Positions 47,412-54,865 of a DNA stretch of 64,000 nucleotides are shown here, piece after piece. The stretch lies in contig NZ_CP150277.1 of NCBI RefSeq assembly GCF_037977385.1, positions 434,001-498,000 on the forward strand, given 5' to 3'. A model generated the notes under the pieces. The model was not told where the DNA came from and ran no database searches. It saw nothing but the letters and a program-made list of their open reading frames with translations. Source of the DNA: Terribacillus sp. FSL K6-0262 (GTDB lineage: Bacteria; Bacillota; Bacilli; Bacillales; Amphibacillaceae). The stretch's first letter is position 1. Every line of letters starts with the position of its first letter. The position numbers and the translations under genes are program-made.

Positions 47412-48085
47412 TCATTCCCTTCTTTGAGGAATTGAATAGAGCTTAATATCTCAACTAAAGAGTCTTTTATTGGCTTAGCCTTCGTTTCACATTCTTCATC
47501 ACTTAAACCTTCCTTACAAACAACAGAAGCGAATATCTGAATCTGTTGATTATTGTCATTCCATACTAAACCAGATAACCCTGGATAAATACCATCTTTA
47601 TTTTCAGCATATTGTATATGCTGATCACTTTTAACTGACTCTAAGGACTTAAATTCAAGTGTACCGCTACTTCGTGCTGTTATACTCTCTTTGCTGTTCT
47701 CTTCACTGCTCATAAAATCATAATAATGTAATTTCACTACAGGTACTGCATCTATCTTATCTCTTTCAGATTTAGGTAAAGAGAGCTCAATCATTTCACT
47801 CCCATCATTCTCATCTTTATTGTAGCTTTCTCTAATGACAACCAAATTCTCTGGAAAGTCCATTGTAAAACTGTTCGATCCGGACTTAAATGAGTAGTAC
47901 CCTTCCTTTGTAGGCTCAGATTTTTGTATAAAGTCACGAGTGAATTCATCCTGAAATGCTGCAACATCCGGTAATTCAGATGAATTCATTTCAGAAGGAG
48001 ATCCTGACTGTTTATCACCGCCCATACTACACCCTCCTAAAATCAACGTTGTTAAAATAAGAACAATTACGAATTTAGTTCTCAC
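47408..48085 (-). CDS. lipoprotein, putative immunity protein of cassette 1
   Basis: 225 aa, GTG start. Signal peptide and lipobox LILGGC, then a Ser-rich linker and a domain with FTRDFI, YYSFKSGSNSFTMDFPENL and GLVWNDNNQQIQIFASVV, ending in the coupled toxin start. Closely similar to the lipoprotein of cassette 2. An extracellular-face lipoprotein encoded first, directly coupled to a lipase-like protein, is how the TslA immunity protein (TilA) is arranged; the activity is inferred from context only. A Cys pair (CKEGLSDEEC) is shared with the second copy. Confidence 0.65.
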   Translation of the reverse strand: MRTKFVIVLILTTLILGGCSMGGDKQSGSPSEMNSSELPDVAAFQDEFTRDFIQKSEPTKEGYYSFKSGSNSFTMDFPENLVVIRESYNKDENDGSEMIELSLPKSERDKIDAVPVVKLHYYDFMSSEENSKESITARSSGTLEFKSLESVKSDQHIQYAENKDGIYPGLSGLVWNDNNQQIQIFASVVCKEGLSDEECETKAKPIKDSLVEILSSIQFLKEGNE

Positions 48086-48299
48086 TAAGCCTAACCCCCA
48101 ATGATGAAGTTGCTTTTGTCTTAAAAAATTATATTAAAAATATCCAGTCATTTCCATAATATTGATATCTAAATAAAAAAACAATACTTAAGTCGAGGTC
48201 TGTAAGTCCCTTAAGAGAAATCCCTACAGTACCAAAGTACCGATTCAATCAATAATTTTATACATAAAATAGTTCGAAATCGTGTAGTATACATATCTA

Positions 48300-48533
48300 T
48301 TAGCAGCGAAGAAACAAGTAAAGAAGAAATATCAGGATAAATAGAAGATGGATACACAGATATCTCTTAACCAAGTAAATCTCTAGTATTTTTTTCTTTT
48401 CTAACTCTACTAAATCCTTGCACTTGTCTTCAGTTGCATATGGTAGTTGTGACTGATAATATCGCTCTATGAGCTTATAGTCGCTATCCACACTCGACTT
48501 CATTTCATATATCTGTTGATCCAAATCAGTTCT
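48300..48533 (-). pseudogene. orphan C-terminal fragment of a lipase-toxin gene
   Basis: The frame begins (without a proper start) DLDQQIYEMKSSVDSDYKLI, almost identical in DNA to the C-terminal end of the cassette 2 toxin (near 52888-52950), then diverges into a Tyr/Lys stretch and a hydrophobic tail (LFILIFLLYLFLRC). It is in opposite orientation to cassette 2. Such orphan 3' modules are a known feature of polymorphic toxin loci. Translation is uncertain. Confidence 0.65.
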
Positions 48534-48581
48534 TTCCAGTCCTCTTCGGGAGCTTTTTGTTTGGAAAATGCAGCTCCTCCT

Positions 48582-48773
48582 TTACGCAAGGATGGCATAT
48601 GGTATACCAAATAGCAAAGCAGCAACAATTACAAAGCCTAACATAACAAACCCCTGTGTCTTCCAAAAAGACTTCTTCTCCTCCTTTGATTTAAAAAGAA
48701 ACCTAGATAGGAAAAAAATTATAAAAGTCAATAATCCCGCAGCTAAAATCGTAATTGATCCCATTAGGAACAT
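48582..48773 (-). pseudogene. truncated copy of a two-helix membrane protein
   Basis: Encodes MFLMGSITILAAGLLTFIIF...FGIPYAILA, matching residues about 46-108 of the 108 aa protein at 53561-53887. The N-terminal 45 residues are missing. DNA identity with that copy extends outside the ORF (to about 48545), showing a recent duplication in the same orientation. Confidence 0.65.
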
Positions 48774-48817
48774 CCCCAGAAACCCCTACGTAGCATGAGT
48801 TCCGAGCTTTAATTTAG

Positions 48818-48858
48818 TGATTCCGACTGGTCTCGAACCAGCGATCTCTCCCTGTCAA
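48818..48858. repeat. third tRNA-Val-like 3' half (attachment-site relic)
   Basis: On the minus strand reads TTGACAG anticodon loop, then CTGG-TTCGAGA-CCAG T-arm and CGGAATC acceptor followed by A. Same orientation as the copies at 45.0 and 50.0 kb but diverged; it is also preceded by the same ACAAAA flank. It suggests at least two integration events at one site. Confidence 0.65.
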
Positions 48859-48978
48859 TTTTGTTAAGAATATAAATAGGGTGTCGGCCTTTTGTTTATT
48901 AAAGCTTTTTTCTTAGTCCAATTCAGATTGTTTGTGTAATTTAGCAGGTTTTCAAATTCCATCCCGCGTTTTCCATAG

Positions 48979-49209
48979 TTAATAGCCAAGCAACTCTTCC
49001 TCTCTTATCCGTCTGGCGTACATCTTCGCCTGAAAGATTCTCTCCCGTATATACAGATGTTCTAACTCCGGCAGACTCATATCTTTAACAAGCCGGTCGC
49101 CTTGTCTGGTAATCCTGAACCTATTCAGCTCCTCAACCAGGAAGGTTTGCCGGTCTTTACCTGCTTTTATTTGTTCGGGTGTAAGTGACTCGGCCGCCTG
49201 TGCACTCAT
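48979..49209 (-). CDS. FbpA-like small basic protein, 76 aa
   Basis: Start ATG overlaps the stop of the preceding ORF (ATGA) with GGAGAGG upstream. The segment RQTFLVEELNRFRITRQGDR followed by LVKDMSLPELEHLYIRE resembles the L..EL...I....G..L..LSL.ELE..Y pattern of Fur-regulated basic protein A. The match is by eye and moderate. No Fur box is visible upstream, but the upstream region is truncated by the integrase remnant. Confidence 0.45.
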   Translation of the reverse strand: MSAQAAESLTPEQIKAGKDRQTFLVEELNRFRITRQGDRLVKDMSLPELEHLYIRERIFQAKMYARRIREEELLGY

Positions 49210-49376
49210 TTGTTTCTCCTCTCCAGTTCTGCCTGTACGTTCCGCAGAATCTCTTGTTGTTTGCTTACATATGATTCGATAGGATCGTCCGCAGTCATAT
49301 GCGTACCGATTCGATAGGCTGCATCTCTACCTAACGTCCGCAGTTGTTCTGCAGACAAATTCTCTAAATCTATCAA
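49206..49376 (-). CDS. small ORF, 56 aa, coupled to the FbpA-like gene (possibly truncated)
   Basis: From a TTG at 49376 it reads IDLENLSAEQLRTLGRDAAY and ends ELERRNK, sharing ATGA with the next gene. The frame is open a little farther upstream before meeting the integrase remnant on the other strand, so the true start may have been lost. Family unknown. Confidence 0.4.
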   Translation of the reverse strand: MIDLENLSAEQLRTLGRDAAYRIGTHMTADDPIESYVSKQQEILRNVQAELERRNK

Positions 49377-49388
49377 ATGCTTTTTAAA

Positions 49389-49948
49389 ACAGGTGGTTTA
49401 CATCGTGGAGAGGTTTTAGGAATAGATATGGATAAAGTATAGACTTTGAAAATAACTGCATCTATATTCGACGATCTGTACAATATACAAAACAGTATGA
49501 TCTTAGAGTAAAGTCTACAAAACCTGACGAGGAATGAACTGTGACTTTTGATGAGATAACTATGAAAGAAATATCGGCTTACCGAAAAGAGCGTAAACGA
49601 GAAATTATGAAAATTCGTGAAGAGTACAAAGGTTATAAAGATGTTTATGGTGAAACGTTAAATCTTCCCTTTGCTCATGCTGATGGTAAACCCTATTCAC
49701 CGCATACGGCTTCACAATTTTGGCGACGGTTGCTCAATCAGTACAATCTCAAAGATATATCATTCCATGACCTACGCCACTCCTCTGCAACTTATCTACT
49801 TAGTAAAGGGTTTAGCGTAAAAGCAATCCAAGAACGATTAGGCCATAAAGATTATAAAACAACAATGAACTTATATGCTCACTTAACTAAAAAGATGGAG
49901 AATGAAACAGGAAACGCATTTCTAGAAATACGAACTGGTAAAAGTTAA
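49389..49948 (+). pseudogene. decayed tyrosine recombinase (phage/ICE integrase)
   Basis: Begins in the catalytic domain with GGLHRGEVLGIDMDKV (first catalytic Arg replaced by His), shifts frame to IDFENNCIYIRRSVQYTKQY, shifts again before DEITMKEISAYRKERKREI, then is open to HDLRHSSATYLLSKGFSVKA and GHKDYKTTMNLYAHLTKK, where H-x-x-R, the second His/Gly-His-Lys and catalytic Tyr are intact. N-terminal arm-binding and core-binding domains are missing. It ends 70 bases before the tRNA-derived repeat copy 3, the usual int-att arrangement. Confidence 0.8.
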
Positions 49949-50000
49949 TTTGGTCGGTCGTTATAGAAGATTGCAGAATATAAATCATTAATCACGATAC

Positions 50001-50032
50001 AAAAAGCCTATAACCGCAATGGTTATAGGCTT
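50001..50032. terminator. hairpin downstream of tRNA-like repeat copy 3
   Basis: AAAAGCCTATAACC / GGTTATAGGCTTT. On the minus strand it lies just after the tRNA acceptor, as a tRNA terminator would. Copy 1 at 44982 has only the right arm; a further copy is at 39161-39189. Confidence 0.65.
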
Positions 50033-50199
50033 TCTCAATGATGATTCCGACTGGACTTGAACCAGCGACCCCTACCCTGTCAATTTTGTTATAGACGTAA
50101 ATAGCGTATTTTAAGGGGTTTTTTTGACCATATAGTCCTTTAATTCCGTTAAAATCAGTTCAAAAAAATAATTACGTTAGCATTGACGTTAGTAAATAG
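50019..50199. repeat. direct repeat copy 2 with tRNA-Val(GAC)-like 3' half
   Basis: Same 181-base unit as 44982-45162, same orientation, with minor differences in the outer part. The tRNA-like half is at 50040-50083 (minus). Together with copy 1 it brackets cassette 1, the remnants and the integrase, about 5 kb. Confidence 0.7.
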
Positions 50200-50526
50200 C
50201 CCTTTGTCCATCTGTATTAGTGAAATCAGAAAAACAGCACTAATACAGTTATCCTCAAAAAGTCTCGACTTCGTCTACTATGATTCAATACATATTGCAA
50301 ATGCAGGCTTCACTATTTGAAGATTAATTTGTCATATACTGCTTATGGCCATTTAAATAAAACGTATTCTTACAACGTCGTATCCTCACATCTTCATATT
50401 CAATGGTAATTATACCCAAGACAAAAGAACGGTTTTTTGTAAATATCCACTATATCCCTGTGATTGTAGTACCTGTTTTTGTATAATTTTATGCAGTAAG
50501 CATCATAAGAGCGGAGGTATTACTCT
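50200..50526. other. intergenic region upstream of cassette 2
   Basis: AT-rich, about 330 bases, presumably with the cassette 2 promoter. No gene or clear repeat seen. Confidence 0.4.
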
Positions 50527-51195
50527 GTGAAAACTAAATTTCTAATACTAATATTATTAACAGCGTTTGTGTTAGGAGGATGTAGTATGTCAAACGGAAA
50601 AGGATCTGCTTCACCTTCCGAGATGGATCCACAAGATTTACCGGATGTACCGGCATTTCAAAATGAATTTACTCGTGATTTTCTTACATCAACAGAACCG
50701 GTTCGAGAAGGATATTACCCGTTTGAAGCGAAGTCCGGGAAATTTACAATGGATTTCCCAGGAGATATGAATATAGTTGAGAGAAGTTATAATAAATCCT
50801 CAAAGAATGACAGTGAATTTCTCACTATATCTCATATCGATGAAAGCCTTGACGTATTCACCACTATACAATTAAAATACTATGGTTTTATGAGTGACGT
50901 GGAGTCAACTAAGGATGGACTGTCCGCTAAGAAAAATGAAGAACTTCAATTTCAGTCAAAAAACACTGAATTTGAGGGACAGAACATTGAAGTTGCTGAT
51001 TATACTGATGGAATCAATCCTGGATTTGCAACATTGATTTGGAATGATAATAAAGAGAACATACAGATATTCACTAGTATGATCTGTGGTGATAACCTTT
51101 CTTCAGATGAGTGCTCAAAATTAGTAGAGGATGAAAAAGAAAGGGTATTAAATATATTCCAATCCATAAAGTTGACGCAGAATGAAGGTGAGTGA
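50527..51195 (+). CDS. lipoprotein, putative immunity protein of cassette 2
   Basis: 222 aa, GTG start with GCGGAGG upstream. Signal peptide ending LGGC, Ser-rich linker, then PDVPAFQNEFTRDFL and FEAKSGKFTMDFPGDMN. Clearly paralogous to the cassette 1 lipoprotein: same lipobox, same PDV-AFQ-EFTRDF block, same CG/CK...SS/SDEC pair and the same overlap with the toxin start. Differences scattered through the mature domain would be expected if each protects against its own toxin. Confidence 0.65.
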   Translation: MKTKFLILILLTAFVLGGCSMSNGKGSASPSEMDPQDLPDVPAFQNEFTRDFLTSTEPVREGYYPFEAKSGKFTMDFPGDMNIVERSYNKSSKNDSEFLTISHIDESLDVFTTIQLKYYGFMSDVESTKDGLSAKKNEELQFQSKNTEFEGQNIEVADYTDGINPGFATLIWNDNKENIQIFTSMICGDNLSSDECSKLVEDEKERVLNIFQSIKLTQNEGE

Positions 51196-53030
51196 TTTTT
51201 ATGTCATTGGATAAAATCACAACAACTAATGTGTGGATGCGACTTACAAATACAGAGTACGACAATCTGAAACCTGATGAATTAGAGGTAAAATTTAAAT
51301 CTATTTATTTAGAAGAAACAGGCGAACTTTTTGAGGGAGAGGTCAAAATTTATCATTCATCTGACTCAAAAAATACATCTAATCTTGAGTCGGGTTATGA
51401 TGGCACCTCACTTTTAGTATCTGAAGGTGGAGAAGAAAAGTTATATGTGATAAACCAAGGTTCTGTAGATGGAGCTGATTGGAATGAAAATATAAAAGGG
51501 CCGTTTGCAGGAAAATCCACAAAACAGGCTGAAGCAACAAAAGTTTTTGTAGATGATTCTAAGAATCACTTTGGCATAGAAGATGATACAGAAGTTGTTT
51601 CTTTTGGTCATTCACTGGGAAACCATAACAGTACAATCACTGGTATTGTAGATGATACATTTGATGAAATATATGGAGTTAACGGGCTTCAACTACCTCC
51701 ACTCGAAGTATATGATTATGACCCAACTTTTTTTGAAGCAGTTAATCAACATTTCGGAATTAAAAATCCTGATAATGTAACTAATATACCTTCTAATGAT
51801 CTCGCAGAATTTACAAAAGACTATTACAAAGATTCTCCAGTAAAAATTCATCAAAAAATCTCCAAGGATGATCCGCTGTTTGCTGTTACAGAGAAAGCCG
51901 GATTTGTTACATTTGGTAATGTAGAAATGATAGACACGAATCCAGAAGTTGACGGAATTAAAAATCTAATTGATGATATCCCAGATGATGTAATAGCAAG
52001 CTTCAGAGACCTGGCGATTGATTATTCAGTTGCTGATAATAAAGGCGGCGTAAATGAAGTTGCTTCTCAGCTTCTTGGAGTAAAGTTGGAGTACCTCGAA
52101 GGAATTAAAGGTAATATGGACGTTTTACAATGGTACGCATTCGATCACGATGAATTTGATGAGACAATAAAGGCATTAAAAGATAACTTACCTCCATTAT
52201 TAGAAAAGGTAATTGTAATAACCCAAAATGCTGACACTATATTCGGCCGGCTTTATGAAGAAGGATATATAACAGAAGACCAAAAAAATATAATGATAAA
52301 AGAAGTTGCCAACTTAGAAAAAGATTTATCCGAGGCGTATGCTGCTATTTATGAAAATGCAGACATAAACGAAAATCTTAATGAGTTGTATCTGTACGGT
52401 GACTATCGCTTGTATAAAGCATTTCAGAAACTTAAGGGTTCATTTACGGGTTCAATTGAAAATATTCTAAACAGTGGATTTTTAGAAAGGCTGGAATCCA
52501 TTAAGGATAGCCACAGTATTAATGAAATGCTTATTGCTTTGGCTGGCGGAAGTAAAAGCTATTCGGGGAAAGACTTAATTTATACTACTACCAGTGCCAG
52601 CGGGGAACCAATTGAAGTAAATATGTCAGCTGCTTTAAGGTTATACCGCGAAGGTGCGTTAATATTTGAGAACAAGATGTCTGCCATTGCAAAACTGGAA
52701 AAAACTGTTCACGAAGAAATACAGTTAGCTTTCAAGGAAGAACGAAAAAAAATACTCGACGAAATATATCACATCGAAAGTAATCCCAAAGGGTACGCAT
52801 ATAGTCGAGGTTGGATGCACAGATATCCCCTTTATGAAGTTGAATCACTAAAGGTGATGGATAACGTGTTTCCGCTAGAAAAAGCTGATTTGGATGAACA
52901 GATATATGAAATGAAGTCGAGTGTGGATAGCGGCTATAAGCTCATAGAAGACTATAGAAAAGCTGTAGAAGATTTATTTGCGGAAGAGGAAAAGCTATCA
53001 CAAATGTTTGATTTGGTAAGGGGGATCTAA
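51192..53030 (+). CDS. putative type VII-secreted lipase toxin, TslA-like reverse domain order (cassette 2)
   Basis: 612 aa from GTG 51192, or 609 aa from ATG 51201, which has the better spaced AAGGTGAG. Collinear with the cassette 1 protein: MSLDKITTTNVWMRLTNTEY at the start, LYVINQG strand, nucleophile elbow FGHSLGNHN (Ser141), KIHQKISKDDPLF (H220, D226/227), then the helical half with DSHSINEML, GKDLIYTTTSASGEP and the end EEEKLSQMFDLVRGI. No signal peptide or membrane helix, as expected for type VII substrates. Overlaps the lipoprotein stop (GTGA) and is followed three bases later by the small partner. Function is inferred from architecture and gene order. Confidence 0.6.
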   Translation: MIFMSLDKITTTNVWMRLTNTEYDNLKPDELEVKFKSIYLEETGELFEGEVKIYHSSDSKNTSNLESGYDGTSLLVSEGGEEKLYVINQGSVDGADWNENIKGPFAGKSTKQAEATKVFVDDSKNHFGIEDDTEVVSFGHSLGNHNSTITGIVDDTFDEIYGVNGLQLPPLEVYDYDPTFFEAVNQHFGIKNPDNVTNIPSNDLAEFTKDYYKDSPVKIHQKISKDDPLFAVTEKAGFVTFGNVEMIDTNPEVDGIKNLIDDIPDDVIASFRDLAIDYSVADNKGGVNEVASQLLGVKLEYLEGIKGNMDVLQWYAFDHDEFDETIKALKDNLPPLLEKVIVITQNADTIFGRLYEEGYITEDQKNIMIKEVANLEKDLSEAYAAIYENADINENLNELYLYGDYRLYKAFQKLKGSFTGSIENILNSGFLERLESIKDSHSINEMLIALAGGSKSYSGKDLIYTTTSASGEPIEVNMSAALRLYREGALIFENKMSAIAKLEKTVHEEIQLAFKEERKKILDEIYHIESNPKGYAYSRGWMHRYPLYEVESLKVMDNVFPLEKADLDEQIYEMKSSVDSGYKLIEDYRKAVEDLFAEEEKLSQMFDLVRGI

Positions 53031-53033
53031 TGG

Positions 53034-53369
53034 ATGGAATTCACAGACTATGAAATGACTCAAATAATTCCGAAAGATGATCACAGCCATAAAATTAGGA
53101 TGCTGAAGAACCTCGCTGATGATATCCAGAGCCAGGACGAAAGATTTTATGCTTTGGCGAAAAGTACGATTGAAGGAGAAGGCCAAAAAGGTAAAATAGC
53201 TGCACAACTAGGTCTTGCCGCAACACTTCGAAAGCAGAAAGAACAAGGCTTATATATGTCCCTTACTATGAAAATAATTCAAGTCGTAGGTAACTTTAGC
53301 GAGCAAGTAGAAAGTAACAAACAACAGAAGATAGTTATTAGGTACAAAGAAAGCGCAGAAATAAAATAA
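53034..53369 (+). CDS. small helical partner protein of cassette 2
   Basis: 111 aa, ATG after AGGGGGATC. Helical: HKIRMLKNLADDIQSQDERF, GQKGKIAAQLGLAATLRKQK, LTMKIIQVVGNFSEQVESNK; ends with a strand-like QKIVIRYKES. Paralogue of the 112 aa protein of cassette 1. No WxG motif. Probable targeting chaperone or co-secreted partner by analogy with TlaA/Lap proteins. Confidence 0.55.
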   Translation: MEFTDYEMTQIIPKDDHSHKIRMLKNLADDIQSQDERFYALAKSTIEGEGQKGKIAAQLGLAATLRKQKEQGLYMSLTMKIIQVVGNFSEQVESNKQQKIVIRYKESAEIK

Positions 53370-53376
53370 TTCCCTC

Positions 53377-53421
53377 AAAAAACAGCAACTGTTTCCGTAT
53401 GAAACAACTTTGCTGTTTTTT
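53377..53421 (+). terminator. cassette 2 terminator
   Basis: AAAACAGCAA...GTTTC / GAAAC...TTGCTGTTTT, an interrupted stem with T-run, seven bases after the last cassette gene. Confidence 0.6.
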
Positions 53422-53560
53422 AAAATCATAAAATTCTCCTTTACTTCAATTTTGCTTCTCTTATGGACTAACCTTTTCCTTAATTAAATATTTAATAGAA
53501 ACTAACGGATGAATCAAATCTCTTCGGGGGCTCTTTGTTTGGAAAAATGCAGCTCCTCCT

Positions 53561-53887
53561 TTAAGCAAGGATGGCATATGGAATACCAAATACCAAAGCA
53601 GCAACAATTACAAAGCCTAACATAACAAACCCCTGTGTCTTCCAAAAAGACTTCTTCTCCTCCTTTGATTTAAAAGGAAACATAGCTAGGAAACAAATTA
53701 TAAAAGTCAATAATCCCGCAGCTAAAATTGTAATTGATCCCATTAGGAACATCCCCAGAAGTATTCCATCTGCAATAAATTCTAATTTTTGTATTCCATC
53801 ATCTATCGATTTGAATACCTCATTCAAGCCATACTCCTCCCCTTCAATTACTACAGATTGCACGATAAATCTATCGGATAACCTCAT
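53561..53887 (-). CDS. two-helix membrane protein, 108 aa (full-length copy)
   Basis: ATG start; N-terminal 40 residues soluble (VVIEGEEYGLNEVFKSIDDG), then two helices (about 42-68 and 84-106) joined by a Lys/Glu-rich loop FKSKEEKKSFWKTQG. Convergent with cassette 2. A truncated copy lies at 48582-48773 beside the orphan toxin fragment, so this gene travels with the toxin modules; it could be a second immunity factor. Confidence 0.6.
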   Translation of the reverse strand: MRLSDRFIVQSVVIEGEEYGLNEVFKSIDDGIQKLEFIADGILLGMFLMGSITILAAGLLTFIICFLAMFPFKSKEEKKSFWKTQGFVMLGFVIVAALVFGIPYAILA

Positions 53888-53891
53888 ATAG

Positions 53892-54269
53892 ATTCCTCCA
53901 TAAAGCTAAATAAATTACGGATGCAAAAACCGCCTATTATTTCCAATCGCTATTAACTACTAGTATATCAAAAATAGTGTCGTCAAATTTATCCTTTCTG
54001 AAGAATACAAAGAGGAAAGAGACTTTCTCTTATCCTCAATAAATGAATATGATGCGATAGGAATACACCTTCGATTTATGTATTTAGAACGGGCTCCTAC
54101 CAATACTCTAAAGAACCAAATCATTTTGTTAGGGTCGCCTAGAAGACTATGCTACTCTTTTCCCTGAGCATTTACCCTTCTAACAACCCGGCGCTACTAT
54201 TAACCTCAAAATATAAAAAGCCTGAAACCCTTGTATCGAAAGTGAAATTAAAAACCTCCAATCCAGGTT
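53892..54269. other. intergenic region
   Basis: About 380 bases between the membrane protein gene and a pseudogene. No ORF, hairpin or repeat that I can support. Confidence 0.4.
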
Positions 54270-54745
54270 CGCGCGCCCTATGTGACGGCTTCCGTCTTAT
54301 AATTTCGCTCAGGAACTAGCGGCACTCTTCTGAGTGTTATGCTTCGTCCCAAGGTAAACACCTTCTGCACCTGCATCAAATGCCTCATTAACCTACCTTG
54401 TGCTTGTCTACAATGCCTCCTGTTGCTATACCCGGTATACTTACTGCTTCTTTTATTATAGGGACTATCGACAATGTTTAAATTTGAACGTTTGGAGTGG
54501 CTCCCCACGCTTCAAAGCCTGTCGCAACAATAATGTCCGCGCCTGCCACTTCTGCTATTTTTGCGCCTTCCACGGTTGGATTTGGAGATTCTCGGAAAAT
54601 AACTGTAAATCCGAGTTCGTTCAATTTTTTAATCTCTTGCTCTCGTTAGGAGAACCCATTGCAACCATAAATTTCACTTTTTCTTCAAGAGATAATTTAA
54701 GCATTGGAGTAAACAAACGAACAGCGTTTGCTACGCTGAAGAGCA
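54270..54745 (-). pseudogene. nitronate monooxygenase (2-nitropropane dioxygenase) pseudogene
   Basis: Pieces in shifting frames read LSLEEKVKFMVAMGSPN, LNELGFTVIFRESPNPTVEG, GADIIVATGFEAWGATPNVQ, then PIIKEAVSIPGIATGGIVDK and NEAFDAGAEGVYLGTK. These are the FMN-binding half of the nitronate monooxygenase TIM barrel. At least three frame changes and missing N-terminus show it is dead. Confidence 0.75.
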
Positions 54746-54818
54746 AAGATCAGTTTCCATTAATGTAACTGAGGATTCTACTGTAGATTATTCTCTAAAT
54801 ACAGGAGGATTTTAAGTT

Positions 54819-54840
54819 ATTATGTCGAATTAGACATAAT
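54819..54840. promoter_or_regulatory. perfect palindrome upstream of the two-gene unit
   Basis: ATTATGTC-GAATTA-GACATAAT: eight-base perfect arms. The right arm CATAAT could be the -10 box of the downstream genes, so a bound repressor would block it. 25 bases before the first start codon. Confidence 0.55.
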
Positions 54841-54865
54841 CCATAAGAGGGAGGGTTCTTAAGTA

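Noticed and set aside
54278..54768. Genes in 54.28-54.77 kb on either strand
   Set aside because: These frames are fragments of a decayed nitronate monooxygenase.
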